Below are positions 43,112-52,002 of a stretch of 54,844 nucleotides of DNA, piece after piece. The notes beneath the pieces are model-generated. The model did no database searches, was not told the DNA's origin, and saw nothing but the letters and a program-made list of their open reading frames with translations. The stretch lies in contig NZ_AGFG01000015.1 in the NCBI RefSeq assembly GCF_000226255.1, positions 1-54,844 on the forward strand, written 5' to 3'. The translations under genes were made by a program, and so were the position numbers. How positions within the stretch are numbered: the stretch's first letter is position 1; each line of letters opens with the position of its first letter. This DNA is from Desulfovibrio sp. A2 (GTDB lineage Bacteria; Desulfobacterota; Desulfovibrionia; Desulfovibrionales; Desulfovibrionaceae).

Positions 43112-44633
43112 ACAGCCCCGCGTGCTTGATGCCAAGAACACCGAGTTCCACCTCATTCAGCCCCACGCCCCGCAACTTGTCGCGGTTGCCGCGCAGGCTC
43201 TCGATGGAGTTCAGCCCCATGCCGCCCAGCATTTCCTGGATCTCGTGGCCCCAGGCCCGCACCAGGTTGGCCATGCGTTGCGCTGCCACGTCCGGGTTCT
43301 GGCGCTTTTTGAGCTGCGCGGCGTTGGTGGCGATGCCCCACGGGCACTTGCCGGTGTAGCAACGGCCGCACAGGGTGCAGCCCACGGCCACCAGCGCGGC
43401 GGTGCCGATGTACACGGCGTCGGCCCCCAGGGCGATGGCCTTGACCACGTCGGCGCTGCACCGCACGCCCCCGGCCACCACCAGCGAGGCATGGTTGCGG
43501 ATGCCCTCGTCGCGCAGGCGATTGTCCACCGAGGCCAGGGCCAGTTCGATGGGAATGCCCACGTTGTCGCGGATCATCGTGGGCGCAGCGCCCGTGCCGC
43601 CCCGGAAGCCGTCGATGACCACGATGTCCGCCCCGGCGCGCACGATGCCGGACGCGATTGCCGGGGCGTTGTGCACCGCCGCGATCTTCACGGCCACGGG
43701 CACGCGGTAGCGGGTGGATTCCTTGATGGCGTAAATGAGCTGGAGCAGGTCTTCAATGGAATAGATGTCGTGGTGCGGCGCGGGCGAGATGGCGTCGGAG
43801 CCCTGCGGCACCATGCGGGTGCGCGAGACTTCCTCGTCGATCTTCTCGCCCGGCAGGTGGCCGCCAATGCCCGGCTTGGCCCCCTGCCCCACCTTGATCT
43901 CCACGGCGGTCCCGGCGTTCAGGTAGTCCTTGTGCACGCCGAACCGGCCGGAGGCCACCTGCACGATGGTATTGGCCCCGTACTGGTACAGGTCCGGGTG
44001 CAGGCCGCCTTCGCCGGTGTTGTAGCAGATGCCGAGCTGCGTGGCGGCGCGGGCCATGGCCACGTGCAGGTTGAAGTTGATGGCCCCGAACGACATGGCC
44101 GCGAACATGATGGGGTATTCCAGTTGCAGTTGCGGGGGCAGGGGCTGCTTCAGGCGCGGACCTTCGGGGGTATGGATGAACTCCACGGCGTCGGGCTTGG
44201 CTCCCAGAAAGGTGCGCAGTTCCATGGGCTCGCGCAGCGGGTCGATGGAGGGGTTGGTAACCTGGCTGGCGTCCAGCAGCATGTTGTCCCAGTATATGGG
44301 CTTGGGCTGCGGGTTGCCCATGCCGGACAGCAGCACCCCGCCGGTGTCGGCCTGCTTGAAGATGTGCTTGATGTACGTGGACGTCCACAGCGAGTTGTCG
44401 CGGAAATCCGAAGGCTTCTTGCGGATGGTCAGGCAACTGGTGGGGCACATGGCCGCGCAGCGATGGCAGCCCACGCAGCGGGCGCTGTCGTGCACCACGA
44501 ACTGCTTGGCCTCGTCCCAGAAGTGGGCCTCGTACGAACACTGCCGCACGCAGACCTCGCAGTTGATGCACCGGGCGCGCTCGCGCTCGATGACGAAGTC
44601 GTTGAAATGCTGGCTGATGGGCTTCACGTGCAC
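43110..44633 (-). CDS. Split glutamate synthase, FMN/Fe-S synthase subunit
   Basis: 507 residues from a GTG at 44633, with AGAGG about ten bases upstream; the frame is open to an ATG at 44717, a possible but less family-like start. It reductively aminates 2-oxoglutarate to glutamate. The N-terminus carries two ferredoxin motifs (CINCEVCVRQC and CVGCHRCAAMCP), then the FMN barrel with AAMSFGAINFNLHVAMARAA, NTGEGG, KVGQGAKPGIGGHLPG and VIDGFRGGTGAAP, and near the C-terminus the cluster loop CTLCGRCYTGKCPWGIA. No GltD is nearby, so ferredoxin may donate electrons directly. First gene of its operon. Confidence 0.9.
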   Translation of the reverse strand: MHVKPISQHFNDFVIERERARCINCEVCVRQCSYEAHFWDEAKQFVVHDSARCVGCHRCAAMCPTSCLTIRKKPSDFRDNSLWTSTYIKHIFKQADTGGVLLSGMGNPQPKPIYWDNMLLDASQVTNPSIDPLREPMELRTFLGAKPDAVEFIHTPEGPRLKQPLPPQLQLEYPIMFAAMSFGAINFNLHVAMARAATQLGICYNTGEGGLHPDLYQYGANTIVQVASGRFGVHKDYLNAGTAVEIKVGQGAKPGIGGHLPGEKIDEEVSRTRMVPQGSDAISPAPHHDIYSIEDLLQLIYAIKESTRYRVPVAVKIAAVHNAPAIASGIVRAGADIVVIDGFRGGTGAAPTMIRDNVGIPIELALASVDNRLRDEGIRNHASLVVAGGVRCSADVVKAIALGADAVYIGTAALVAVGCTLCGRCYTGKCPWGIATNAAQLKKRQNPDVAAQRMANLVRAWGHEIQEMLGGMGLNSIESLRGNRDKLRGVGLNEVELGVLGIKHAGL

Positions 44634-44809
44634 GCTGGTAACCTCTGCTTGGCGAACCTGTGGGAATACGGCCGGAACGGCAGCCCGGTTCGCCTCCCGC
44701 ATAGCATGTTTCCGCACCCGTGTCCGGCGTTTGCCGTCGGAAAGCGGAACGTGCCGCGAGAAGCCGGGAATGCGCCAACGCGATCCCCCGAAGCGTCCGG
44801 CATGATCAG

Positions 44810-44867
44810 AATTTAACGATTCCGTTCAAAATCGTCAATCCCGCCGCAATCACAGGTCGGGATTGAC
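44810..44867 (-). promoter_or_regulatory. Glutamate synthase promoter with overlapping inverted repeat
   Basis: Minus strand: TTGACG (44833-44838), 17-base spacer, TAAATT (44810-44815). A perfect 10-bp inverted repeat GTCAATCCCG / CGGGATTGAC (44834-44843, 44858-44867) overlaps the -35 box, suggesting an operator. The predicted leader to the start codon is about 170 bases. The sequence from here to 44969 is markedly AT-rich and contains no gene. Confidence 0.6.
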
Positions 44868-44969
44868 CGGTCACACAACAGAAACAGTATAATTGTTGCG
44901 GAATATTAGATTGTGAAATTATGCTTTTTTGAGAAAATGGCAAAAAATGCAAAAAATAACATTTTTGTT

Positions 44970-45716
44970 TCAAGAAAAAAGTCCGCACACGAAGTCGCGC
45001 ACGGCACCGCACACCCTGTCGCGGCTTTCCGCGTGGGTGGTGATGACGTGGTGCCCGGCGCGCCTGTCCGCGATGTCGAACAGTTTCAGGGTCACGTCGG
45101 GCGAGCCCACGTGGGCGGCAATGTGCAGGGCGTTGGAGAAATGCACGGTGGCGTCGCCGCGCGCCTGCATGATCAGAAGGGGGGCCGTCACCCGGTGCAG
45201 CCCCCTGCGCACGTCGGCCGCGCCCCTGATCAGGCTGTGCAACTGCGGCAAGGCCGTGGCTTCTTCGTAGCCACGCCACGGGGCCACGGCGCGGGCCGCC
45301 TCGCTGCGCGGGGCGGAGGGCCACACCGGGCGCACGTGGCGCAGCAGCCCCACCAGCGGCAACCGCCAGTCCTTCATGCGCCACGGGACGACGCGATACA
45401 CGTACACGGGCGCGGCCAGCGCCACCACGCCCACCGGCCGGAACACCTGCGCCAGGTGCAGGGCGATGGTGCCGCCCATGGAAAGCCCGATGGGCACCAC
45501 CGCGTCCACCTCTTGCTCCAGCGCGCGGTATTCTTCTTCCGCGTGGGCCACCCAGTCGGCGAACACGGTGCGCCGGAAATCCTCGAACGAGGTGTCGTGA
45601 CCCGGCAGGCGGATGTTGCGCACCTCGCACCCCGCGTCCCGCAACGGTCCGGCCAGCGGTTCCATTTCAAAGGGGGCTCCGGTGAACCCGTGCACCAGCA
45701 GGCATCCCACGCGCAT
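44970..45716 (-). CDS. Alpha/beta hydrolase, carboxylesterase-like
   Basis: 248 residues. Serine hydrolase fold: LLVHGFTGAPFEMEPLA oxyanion region, nucleophile elbow GLSMGG, acid loop QARGDATVHF and a C-terminal HHVITTH with the likely catalytic His. It resembles bacterial monoacylglycerol lipase/carboxylesterase (Est30-type) proteins that act on short acyl esters. No signal peptide, so cytosolic. It is divergent from the amidohydrolase gene (174-base gap). Substrate unknown. Confidence 0.85.
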   Translation of the reverse strand: MRVGCLLVHGFTGAPFEMEPLAGPLRDAGCEVRNIRLPGHDTSFEDFRRTVFADWVAHAEEEYRALEQEVDAVVPIGLSMGGTIALHLAQVFRPVGVVALAAPVYVYRVVPWRMKDWRLPLVGLLRHVRPVWPSAPRSEAARAVAPWRGYEEATALPQLHSLIRGAADVRRGLHRVTAPLLIMQARGDATVHFSNALHIAAHVGSPDVTLKLFDIADRRAGHHVITTHAESRDRVCGAVRDFVCGLFS

Positions 45717-45890
45717 CCTTCGCTCCTTGGCGCTCCCTGGCGCTCATTGCCGCATTCCGCACGCTTGCCGCGCGTCATGCCCTATATTAAAGGAAAATCG
45801 TTTCGCTGCCCGGCCGAAAGCGGCCGGCATCATCCGCGCGCGCACCGGAGCTGACCCGCCTGCCGCACTCCGCCACCCGAAGGAGTCACC

Positions 45891-47213
45891 ATGACACGCC
45901 CCTGCGACATCCTCATACAGGCCGCCTGCATCGTTACACAAGACGGGTTGCGAACCGTCGTCGAAAACGGGGCGCTGGCCGTGGCCGACGGCGTGGTGCT
46001 GGACGTGGGCCCGCGCGAGGCCGTGGCCGCCGCGCATGCACCGGCGCGCGCGCTGGACCTTGGCAATGCGCTGGTCCTGCCCGGCCTGGTCAACGCGCAC
46101 ACCCACGCGGCCATGACCTTTCTGCGCGGCGTGGCCGACGACCTGCCGCTGATGGAATGGCTGACGCAGCACATCTTTCCCGTGGAAAAGCACCTCACGC
46201 CCGACATCGTGGAGGCCGGGGCCCTGCTGGGCTGCGCCGAAATGCTGCGCACCGGCACCACCGCCTTCAACGACATGTACCTGATCCAGGACGCCACCTA
46301 CCGCGCCGTGGACAAGTCAGGCATGCGCTGCCTGGGCGGCGAGGGCATCTTCGGCTTTCCCTCGCCCGCCTACCCCGACGCCGACGCGGGCCTTGTGCTG
46401 GTGCGGCAGATGCACGAGCGCTGGCGGCACAACCCGCGCATCCGCCAGTGCGTTACCCCGCACGCGGTGTACACCACCTCGCCGGAGCTGCTGCAACGCT
46501 GCCAGGCGCTGGCCGAGGAACTGGACCTGCCCCTGCACATCCACCTGGCGGAAACCACCACGGAAACCGCCCAGTGCCAGCAGATGTTCGGACAGCGCCC
46601 CGTGCCCTACTGCCACGGCCTTGGCCTGCTCACCCCCCGCGCCACCGTGGCCCACGCCGTGGACCTGACGGACGACGAAATCGAACTGCTGGCGCGGACC
46701 GGCGCGGCCGTGGCCCACAACCCGGAAAGCAACATGAAGCTGGCGTCCGGGGCGGCCCCCGTGGTGCGCATGCTGCAACTGGGCGTTCCCGTGGGCATCG
46801 GCACCGACGGCGCGGCCAGCAACAACAGCCTGAACATGTTCACGGAAATGACCAGCTGCGCCATGCTGCACAAGCTGCGCTGCATGGACCCCACCTGCGC
46901 CCCGGCCCAGGCCGTGCTGGACATGGCCACCCGTGGCGGCGCGGCCGCCCTGCACTGGCCCGGCCTTGGCCAGCTTGCCCCCGGCTGCCCGGCCGACCTC
47001 ACCGCGCTGGACCTTACCGCGCCCAACCTGCAACCCATGTACAACCCGGCCTCTCACCTGGTGTACGCCGCCACCGGGCACGAGGTGCGCCTGACCATGG
47101 TGGCGGGCGAGGTGCTGTACCAGGATGGCCGGTTCACCCGCTTCGACTACCCCGCCCTGGTGGCCCAGATGCGCGACGTGCGCCGCTGGGTGCTGGACAA
47201 GCTGGGCAGGTAG
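45891..47213 (+). CDS. mtaD: 5-methylthioadenosine/S-adenosylhomocysteine deaminase-like amidohydrolase
   Basis: 440 residues, AAGGAG before the ATG. Metal-dependent amidohydrolase: metal ligands in NAHTHAAMTF, the HIHLAETTTE segment, a later His in VAHAVDLTDDEI, and the catalytic IGTDGAASNNSLNMF. The WLTQHIFPVEKHLTPD segment and length fit the MTA/SAH deaminase group, which turns these nucleosides into inosyl forms for methionine salvage. Related N-ethylammeline or guanine deaminase activity cannot be excluded. A GC-rich hairpin without a T-run follows (47221-47242), then a lipoprotein gene. Confidence 0.87.
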   Translation: MTRPCDILIQAACIVTQDGLRTVVENGALAVADGVVLDVGPREAVAAAHAPARALDLGNALVLPGLVNAHTHAAMTFLRGVADDLPLMEWLTQHIFPVEKHLTPDIVEAGALLGCAEMLRTGTTAFNDMYLIQDATYRAVDKSGMRCLGGEGIFGFPSPAYPDADAGLVLVRQMHERWRHNPRIRQCVTPHAVYTTSPELLQRCQALAEELDLPLHIHLAETTTETAQCQQMFGQRPVPYCHGLGLLTPRATVAHAVDLTDDEIELLARTGAAVAHNPESNMKLASGAAPVVRMLQLGVPVGIGTDGAASNNSLNMFTEMTSCAMLHKLRCMDPTCAPAQAVLDMATRGGAAALHWPGLGQLAPGCPADLTALDLTAPNLQPMYNPASHLVYAATGHEVRLTMVAGEVLYQDGRFTRFDYPALVAQMRDVRRWVLDKLGR

Positions 47214-47263
47214 CCACTGCCGCCCGCCGGGGAGGGCGGGCGTACACCCCACAGGAGACACAC

Positions 47264-47962
47264 ATGTTCACACGCTCGCTTTCGGCCATTCTCGCCTTGG
47301 TGCTGTTGCTGTCGCTTACCGCCTGTGTTGGCCAGCAGAGTGGCCGCACTACCGTCGCGCCCGCTGGTGAATATGCCACCATCAATACGGCACCAGCCAT
47401 GACGCTGATGAAGCGCCTGCATTCCACGTCGGTGAGCACGCGCGACGCGGCCATCAATGAAGTGCTGGCAAAACCCCAGTCAGTGATGCCCACGGTGCTG
47501 TATGCCCTTTCCGCTGCCCTCTTCGCCAAAGGCGAAAAGGACGACGCCGCCTTCTGGTTCTATGCGGGGCAGTTGCGCGCCCGTTACGACGCCAACCGTT
47601 GCGCCGACGTCAGCGCCCGGCAGGCCGTGGCCGTGCTGAACCAGAACTACGGCCCGCCCATCAACCAATATGCCTTCCAGGACATCCCCAAGCTGAAAAA
47701 ACTGATTCCCATGGTAGTGGAATGGGAGGAAAAGACTCCGCACGACTACGACCACCGCTGGATAAACCTGCACGGCATGGGAGCGATGATGCGCTCGTTT
47801 GGCGACGACAAGACGACGAAACCCCTGAGCCTGCCCGAAGCCGACTGGCCGCGCATCGGCATGGAAACCCGCGAGACATACCTGCGCGGGTTCAACGAAG
47901 CCCTAGAGCAGATGGAAGCACGGGCCGCAGCAACGCCTGCCGCCCAACCCGCCGCCAACTGA
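47264..47962 (+). CDS. Lipoprotein of unknown function
   Basis: 232 residues from the ATG at 47264 with AGGAG upstream. Lipoprotein signal: hydrophobic core then lipobox LTAC (Cys at ~21), so it is probably anchored to a membrane. The mature part is mostly helical with MPTVLYALSAALFAKGEKDDAAFWFYAGQLRARYD, which looks like a Sel1/TPR-like helix pair, then YDHRWINLHGMGAMM and an Ala/Pro-rich end. I do not recognise a named family. It is close to mtaD (50 bases) and may be co-transcribed with it. Confidence 0.75.
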   Translation: MFTRSLSAILALVLLLSLTACVGQQSGRTTVAPAGEYATINTAPAMTLMKRLHSTSVSTRDAAINEVLAKPQSVMPTVLYALSAALFAKGEKDDAAFWFYAGQLRARYDANRCADVSARQAVAVLNQNYGPPINQYAFQDIPKLKKLIPMVVEWEEKTPHDYDHRWINLHGMGAMMRSFGDDKTTKPLSLPEADWPRIGMETRETYLRGFNEALEQMEARAAATPAAQPAAN

Positions 47963-47979
47963 CGCGCCCCATTTTCCTG

Positions 47980-48005
47980 TTGACAATCGGGGCGAACTGT
48001 ATAAT
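47980..48005 (+). promoter_or_regulatory. Promoter-like boxes before the PxxKW gene
   Basis: Perfect TTGACA (47980-47985) and perfect TATAAT (48000-48005), but only 14 bases apart instead of 16-18. The leader to the start codon is about 50 bases. Confidence 0.55.
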
Positions 48006-48061
48006 TGGAACCTGCTTTCTGAAAGAACAAACGCGCTTCGCGCGCGACGGAGGATTTCGAG

Positions 48062-48337
48062 ATGAGCGCAACGAGCAACGTCCTTGCTGGTGCCACCAAG
48101 ACGGCCGACGGCGTGGTGATGAACGGCATCGCCATCAAGCCCATCGTCGAACAGTGCGAAGGCTGTGAACGCATTCGCCTTTTCGAAGACGAAAAGTTCT
48201 GCGGCAGCTACCCCCTGCCCGAACGCAAGTGGGTGGGCGGCAAGTGCAACTTCGCCACGCACATCAAGACGCAGGCCGCCGCCGCCGCGAAGGTCAACCC
48301 CCTCAAGGCGTCCAAGCGCGCCGCCAAGGGCCGCTAG
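48062..48337 (+). CDS. PxxKW family cysteine-rich protein
   Basis: 91 residues with GGAGG just upstream. The name motif is seen in YPLPERKW, within a cysteine frame CEGC...CGS...KCNF (Cys ~32, 35, 47, 61) that could bind zinc or an Fe-S cluster. The Ala/Lys-rich C-terminus (AAAAAKVNPLKASKRAAKGR) is basic and may contact nucleic acid. The family is small and found mostly in sulfate reducers; its function is unknown. It has its own promoter-like boxes and a very strong terminator, so it is a single-gene unit, probably well expressed. Confidence 0.88.
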   Translation: MSATSNVLAGATKTADGVVMNGIAIKPIVEQCEGCERIRLFEDEKFCGSYPLPERKWVGGKCNFATHIKTQAAAAAKVNPLKASKRAAKGR

Positions 48338-48357
48338 ACCCTACCTCGACACCACGG

Positions 48358-48393
48358 GAAAGGGCGCGGGCGACCTCGCCCTTTCTTTTTTTT
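48358..48393 (+). terminator. Terminator after the PxxKW gene
   Basis: GAAAGGGCG / CGCCCTTTC stem followed by a run of eight T. Textbook rho-independent terminator, 20 bases after the stop. Confidence 0.95.
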
Positions 48394-48505
48394 CTCCGCC
48401 GCGCGCCAGCCATGGTCATGCCCGGCGGGGCACCCTTCTGACTCGGCGGCCGGGCCGCTTCGTGCGGCAGCGGGCGTCACGCGCCACGCGCACGGGGTTT
48501 GCCGC

Positions 48506-49747
48506 ATGCCGCACCGCATTCTTGCCGGGCTCGACGCCCGCCGCGACGCCGTCATCGAACTGCAGCGCGAACTGACCAGCCGCCCGGCCCTTGGCCCGGA
48601 AAGCGGCGGCCATGGAGAGCGCGAAAAGGCCGACTGGCTGCTCGCCCACCTGCGCGACATGGGCGTGACGGACATCGAGACCATCGATGCCCCCGACCCC
48701 CGCGTGCCCTGCGGCTATCGCCCCAACATCATCGCCCGCGTGCCGGGTGCCTCGCCCCGCACGCTGTGGGTGCTGGCGCACATGGACGTCGTGCCCCCCG
48801 GCGACCCCGCCCTGTGGGACGGCGACCCGTGGACCCTGCGCGTGGACGGCGACGTGCTGTTCGGGCGCGGGGTGGAGGACAACCAGCAGGCCATCGTCTC
48901 CGGCCTGCTGGTGGCGCGCGAACTGCTGGAGCAGGGCATCACCCCCGATCTTTCCCTTGGCCTCGCCTTCGTGGCCGACGAGGAAACGGGCAACACCCAC
49001 GGCATGGCCCACGTGGCCGCCGTGCGGCCCGACCTGTTCCGGCAGGACGACCTCATCGTGGTTCCCGACTTCGGCGACAGCGAAGGGGCCATGATCGAGG
49101 TGGCGGAAAAGAGCATGCTCTGGCTGCGCATCGCCGTCACCGGCAAGCAGTGCCACGCCTCCACGCCGGACGAGGGGGTGAACTCCCTCGCGGCCGCCGC
49201 CGCGCTCATCCTGCGCATCCGCCGCCTGAACGAGCGCTTCCCCGACGCGGACCCGCTGTTCAACCCCGCCACGTCCACCTTCGTGCCCACCAAGAAAGAG
49301 GCCAACGTGCCCAACGTGAACACCGTGCCCGGCTCGGACGTGTTCTACGTGGACTGCCGCGTGCTGCCCCGCTACGACCTGGACGACGTGGTGGCGGCCG
49401 TGCGCGGCCTGGCCGACGAGGTGGAACGCGAATACGGGGCCTCCATCGCCATTTCGCACGTGCTGCGCGAGCAGGCCGCCCCGCCCACCAGCCCCGACGC
49501 GGAGGTGGTGACCCGGCTGCGCGCGGCCATCAGCGGCGTGTACGGCGTCACCGCCCGGCCCGCTGGCATTGGCGGGGGCACCGTGGCCGCCATCGTGCGG
49601 CGCATGGGCCTTTCCGCCGCCGTATGGTCCAAGCTGGTGCCCAACGCCCACGTGCCCAACGAGGCCACGCGCATCTCCTGCAACATCGGCGACGCCAAGG
49701 TCATCGCCACCATGCTGTTCGAGGACGGAAAACAGCCGGGGGCGTGA
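48506..49747 (+). CDS. M20 family metallopeptidase (ArgE/DapE/carboxypeptidase-like)
   Basis: 413 residues. Two-zinc peptidase/deacylase fold: AHMDVVPPGD (first His and Asp), GRGVEDNQQ (bridging Asp), ADEETG (catalytic Glu and ligand), and a C-terminal HVPNEATRI (last His). The dimerisation lid domain is in the middle (LWLRIAVTGKQCHASTP). The family removes acyl or amino acid groups from small peptides; YgeY-type or succinyl-diaminopimelate desuccinylase-like members look similar, and the substrate cannot be told here. No ribosome site is clear before the ATG at 48506. No signal peptide. Confidence 0.85.
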   Translation: MPHRILAGLDARRDAVIELQRELTSRPALGPESGGHGEREKADWLLAHLRDMGVTDIETIDAPDPRVPCGYRPNIIARVPGASPRTLWVLAHMDVVPPGDPALWDGDPWTLRVDGDVLFGRGVEDNQQAIVSGLLVARELLEQGITPDLSLGLAFVADEETGNTHGMAHVAAVRPDLFRQDDLIVVPDFGDSEGAMIEVAEKSMLWLRIAVTGKQCHASTPDEGVNSLAAAAALILRIRRLNERFPDADPLFNPATSTFVPTKKEANVPNVNTVPGSDVFYVDCRVLPRYDLDDVVAAVRGLADEVEREYGASIAISHVLREQAAPPTSPDAEVVTRLRAAISGVYGVTARPAGIGGGTVAAIVRRMGLSAAVWSKLVPNAHVPNEATRISCNIGDAKVIATMLFEDGKQPGA

Positions 49748-49885
49748 CGCGTCCCCCCTTGCGCCCGCCAGCCTCGCGCCTTGCCTCGCCGTCGGGTCGG
49801 GCGCTCCGGCGTTGCCCCGTCGCGTCGTCACAAAGTCACCTTGCCGCCTTCACCGTCACAGCCCCCCAACCCCACGGTACCGCCC

Positions 49886-51784
49886 ATGTCCGCATCCCTC
49901 ACGCCGCGCAAGGCCCCATTTCCCGCCATCTTCGACTGCATCGTGGTCGGGGCGGGGCATGCCGGGTGCGAGGCCGCCATGGCCAGCGCGCGCCTGGGTC
50001 ACCCCACCCTGCTGCTGACCAGCAACGCCGACCGCATCGGCCATCTGTCGTGCAACCCGGCCATAGGCGGGCTTGCCAAGGGGCACATGGTCAAGGAAAT
50101 CGACGCGCTGGGCGGCATGATGGGCCTGTGGGCCGACGAGGCAGGCATCCAGTTCCGCACCCTGAACGTCAGCAAGGGCCCCGCCGTGCGGGCCACCCGG
50201 GCCCAGATCGACCGCGACGCCTACCTGCACGCGGTGCGGCGCGACGTCTTCGCACAGGACAACCTGTGGGTCTGGCAGGACACGGCCGAGGCCATCCTGA
50301 GCGAACAGGGCCGGGCCGCCGGGGTGCGCACCGGCCTTGGGCAGGAATTTCGCGCCCGGTCGGTGCTGCTGACCACAGGCACCTTCCTGTGCGGGCTGAT
50401 CCACGTGGGGCTCACCAACTTTCCCGGTGGCAGGCTGGGCGATGCGCCCGCCGTTGGGCTTTCCGCCTCGCTGCGCGCCCACGGGCTGGAACTGGGGCGG
50501 CTGAAGACCGGCACCACCCCGCGCCTGCTGCGGGCCAGCATCGACTTTTCGGTCATGGAAGAGCAGCCGGGCGACGAACCGCCGCGCCCGTTCAGCTTTC
50601 GCGGCCCCGGCGTGCGCCTGCCGCAGGTGCCCTGCCACATGACCTGGACCAACGAGCGCACCCACGCGGCCATCCGCGCCGGGTTCGACCGCTCGCCCAT
50701 GTTCACCGGGGTCATCACCGGCACCGGGGCGCGCTACTGCCCGTCCATTGAGGACAAGGTGGCCCGCTTCCCCGACCGGGAACGCCACCAGATATTCGTG
50801 GAGCCGGAAGGGCTGGACAGCCCGGAATGCTACCCCAACGGCATTCCCACCAGCCTGCCGCTGGACGTGCAGAAGGCCATGATCGCCACCATTCCGGGGC
50901 TGGAAAACGCCCAGATCGTGCGCCCCGGCTACGCCATCGAATACGACTACGCGGACCCCATCCAACTGCACCCCACGCTGGAAGCCAAGACGCTGCCGGG
51001 CCTGTACCTGGCCGGGCAGATCAACGGAACTTCGGGCTACGAGGAGGCGGCGGCGCAGGGGCTGTGGGCCGCGCTGAACGCCTCGTGCGCGCTGCGCGGG
51101 CTGCCGCCGTTCCTGCCGGGGCGCGATGCGGCCTACATGGCCGTGCTGGTGGACGACCTGGTCACCAAGGGCACACGCGAGCCGTACCGCATGTTCACCT
51201 CGCGCGCGGAACACCGCCTGCTGCTGCGCGAAAACAACGCCGACGCCCGGCTGACCCCCCTGGGTCGCGACCTGGGCCTCGTGGACGACGCCCACTGGGC
51301 CGTGTTCCGCGCCCGCCACGACGCCCTGGCCGAACTCATGACGCAACTGGAGCAGCGCCGGGTGACGCCCGACGCCGCCACCCGCGCCATCTTCGCCGAC
51401 CTGGGCGAGGCCGTGCCCACCCGCGCCGTGTCGCTGGCCGAACTGCTGCGCCGCCCCAGCATGTCGCTGGAACGGCTGCGTGTCTTCTGGCCCGAAGCCA
51501 CGGACCACGCGCCCGAGGTGTGCGAAGAGGCGGAAACCATCATCCGCTATTCCGGGTACCTGGCCCGGCAGGAGGAACTGGTGGAGCGCGCCGCCCGGCA
51601 GGAATCCGCCCCCCTGCCCGAAGACCTGGACTACGGCGCGGTGGCCGGGCTGACCCGCGAGATCGTGGAAAAGCTCACCCGCGTCCGGCCGCGCACCATG
51701 GGGCAGGCATCGCGCATTTCCGGCGTCACCCCGGCGGCGCTGACCTGCCTGGAAATCCACCTGCGCAAGCTGGAACGGGCCTAG
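49886..51784 (+). CDS. mnmG: tRNA uridine-5-carboxymethylaminomethyl modification enzyme MnmG (GidA)
   Basis: 632 residues from the ATG at 49886; the frame is open back to 49781 but that part is Arg/Pro-rich and not family-like. FAD enzyme that with MnmE modifies U34 of tRNAs. Landmarks: [99 protein letters not shown] and, at the C-terminus, a helical tRNA-binding domain ([10 protein letters not shown]). The first Cys of the family's GC motifs is present. The partner mnmE is not in the window. Confidence 0.95.
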   Translation: MSASLTPRKAPFPAIFDCIVVGAGHAGCEAAMASARLGHPTLLLTSNADRIGHLSCNPAIGGLAKGHMVKEIDALGGMMGLWADEAGIQFRTLNVSKGPAVRATRAQIDRDAYLHAVRRDVFAQDNLWVWQDTAEAILSEQGRAAGVRTGLGQEFRARSVLLTTGTFLCGLIHVGLTNFPGGRLGDAPAVGLSASLRAHGLELGRLKTGTTPRLLRASIDFSVMEEQPGDEPPRPFSFRGPGVRLPQVPCHMTWTNERTHAAIRAGFDRSPMFTGVITGTGARYCPSIEDKVARFPDRERHQIFVEPEGLDSPECYPNGIPTSLPLDVQKAMIATIPGLENAQIVRPGYAIEYDYADPIQLHPTLEAKTLPGLYLAGQINGTSGYEEAAAQGLWAALNASCALRGLPPFLPGRDAAYMAVLVDDLVTKGTREPYRMFTSRAEHRLLLRENNADARLTPLGRDLGLVDDAHWAVFRARHDALAELMTQLEQRRVTPDAATRAIFADLGEAVPTRAVSLAELLRRPSMSLERLRVFWPEATDHAPEVCEEAETIIRYSGYLARQEELVERAARQESAPLPEDLDYGAVAGLTREIVEKLTRVRPRTMGQASRISGVTPAALTCLEIHLRKLERA

Positions 51785-52002
51785 GCGCGAAACGCCCGGG
51801 CGCGGCGTGCCGCCGCCCCCGCCCCTTTCCTCTTCCCCCTTCGCCTCGCGCTCCGCTTCCCGCCCGCACGACGCCCAAGCTCTAACGTTCCGCCTGTTGC
51901 GACGGAGGCCGTTTGCGGCTACCGTCCAAGATGCGTCCGTCCGGGTTCGCACGCCGCCTGCCGCGCACCCTACGGCGTACACCAACAGTCCGGGGCATCA
52001 TC

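Noticed and set aside
44834..44867. Inverted repeat as terminator of the esterase gene
   Set aside because: It is over 100 bases past the esterase stop, lacks a T-run in that direction, and overlaps a good -35 box, so operator is the better reading.
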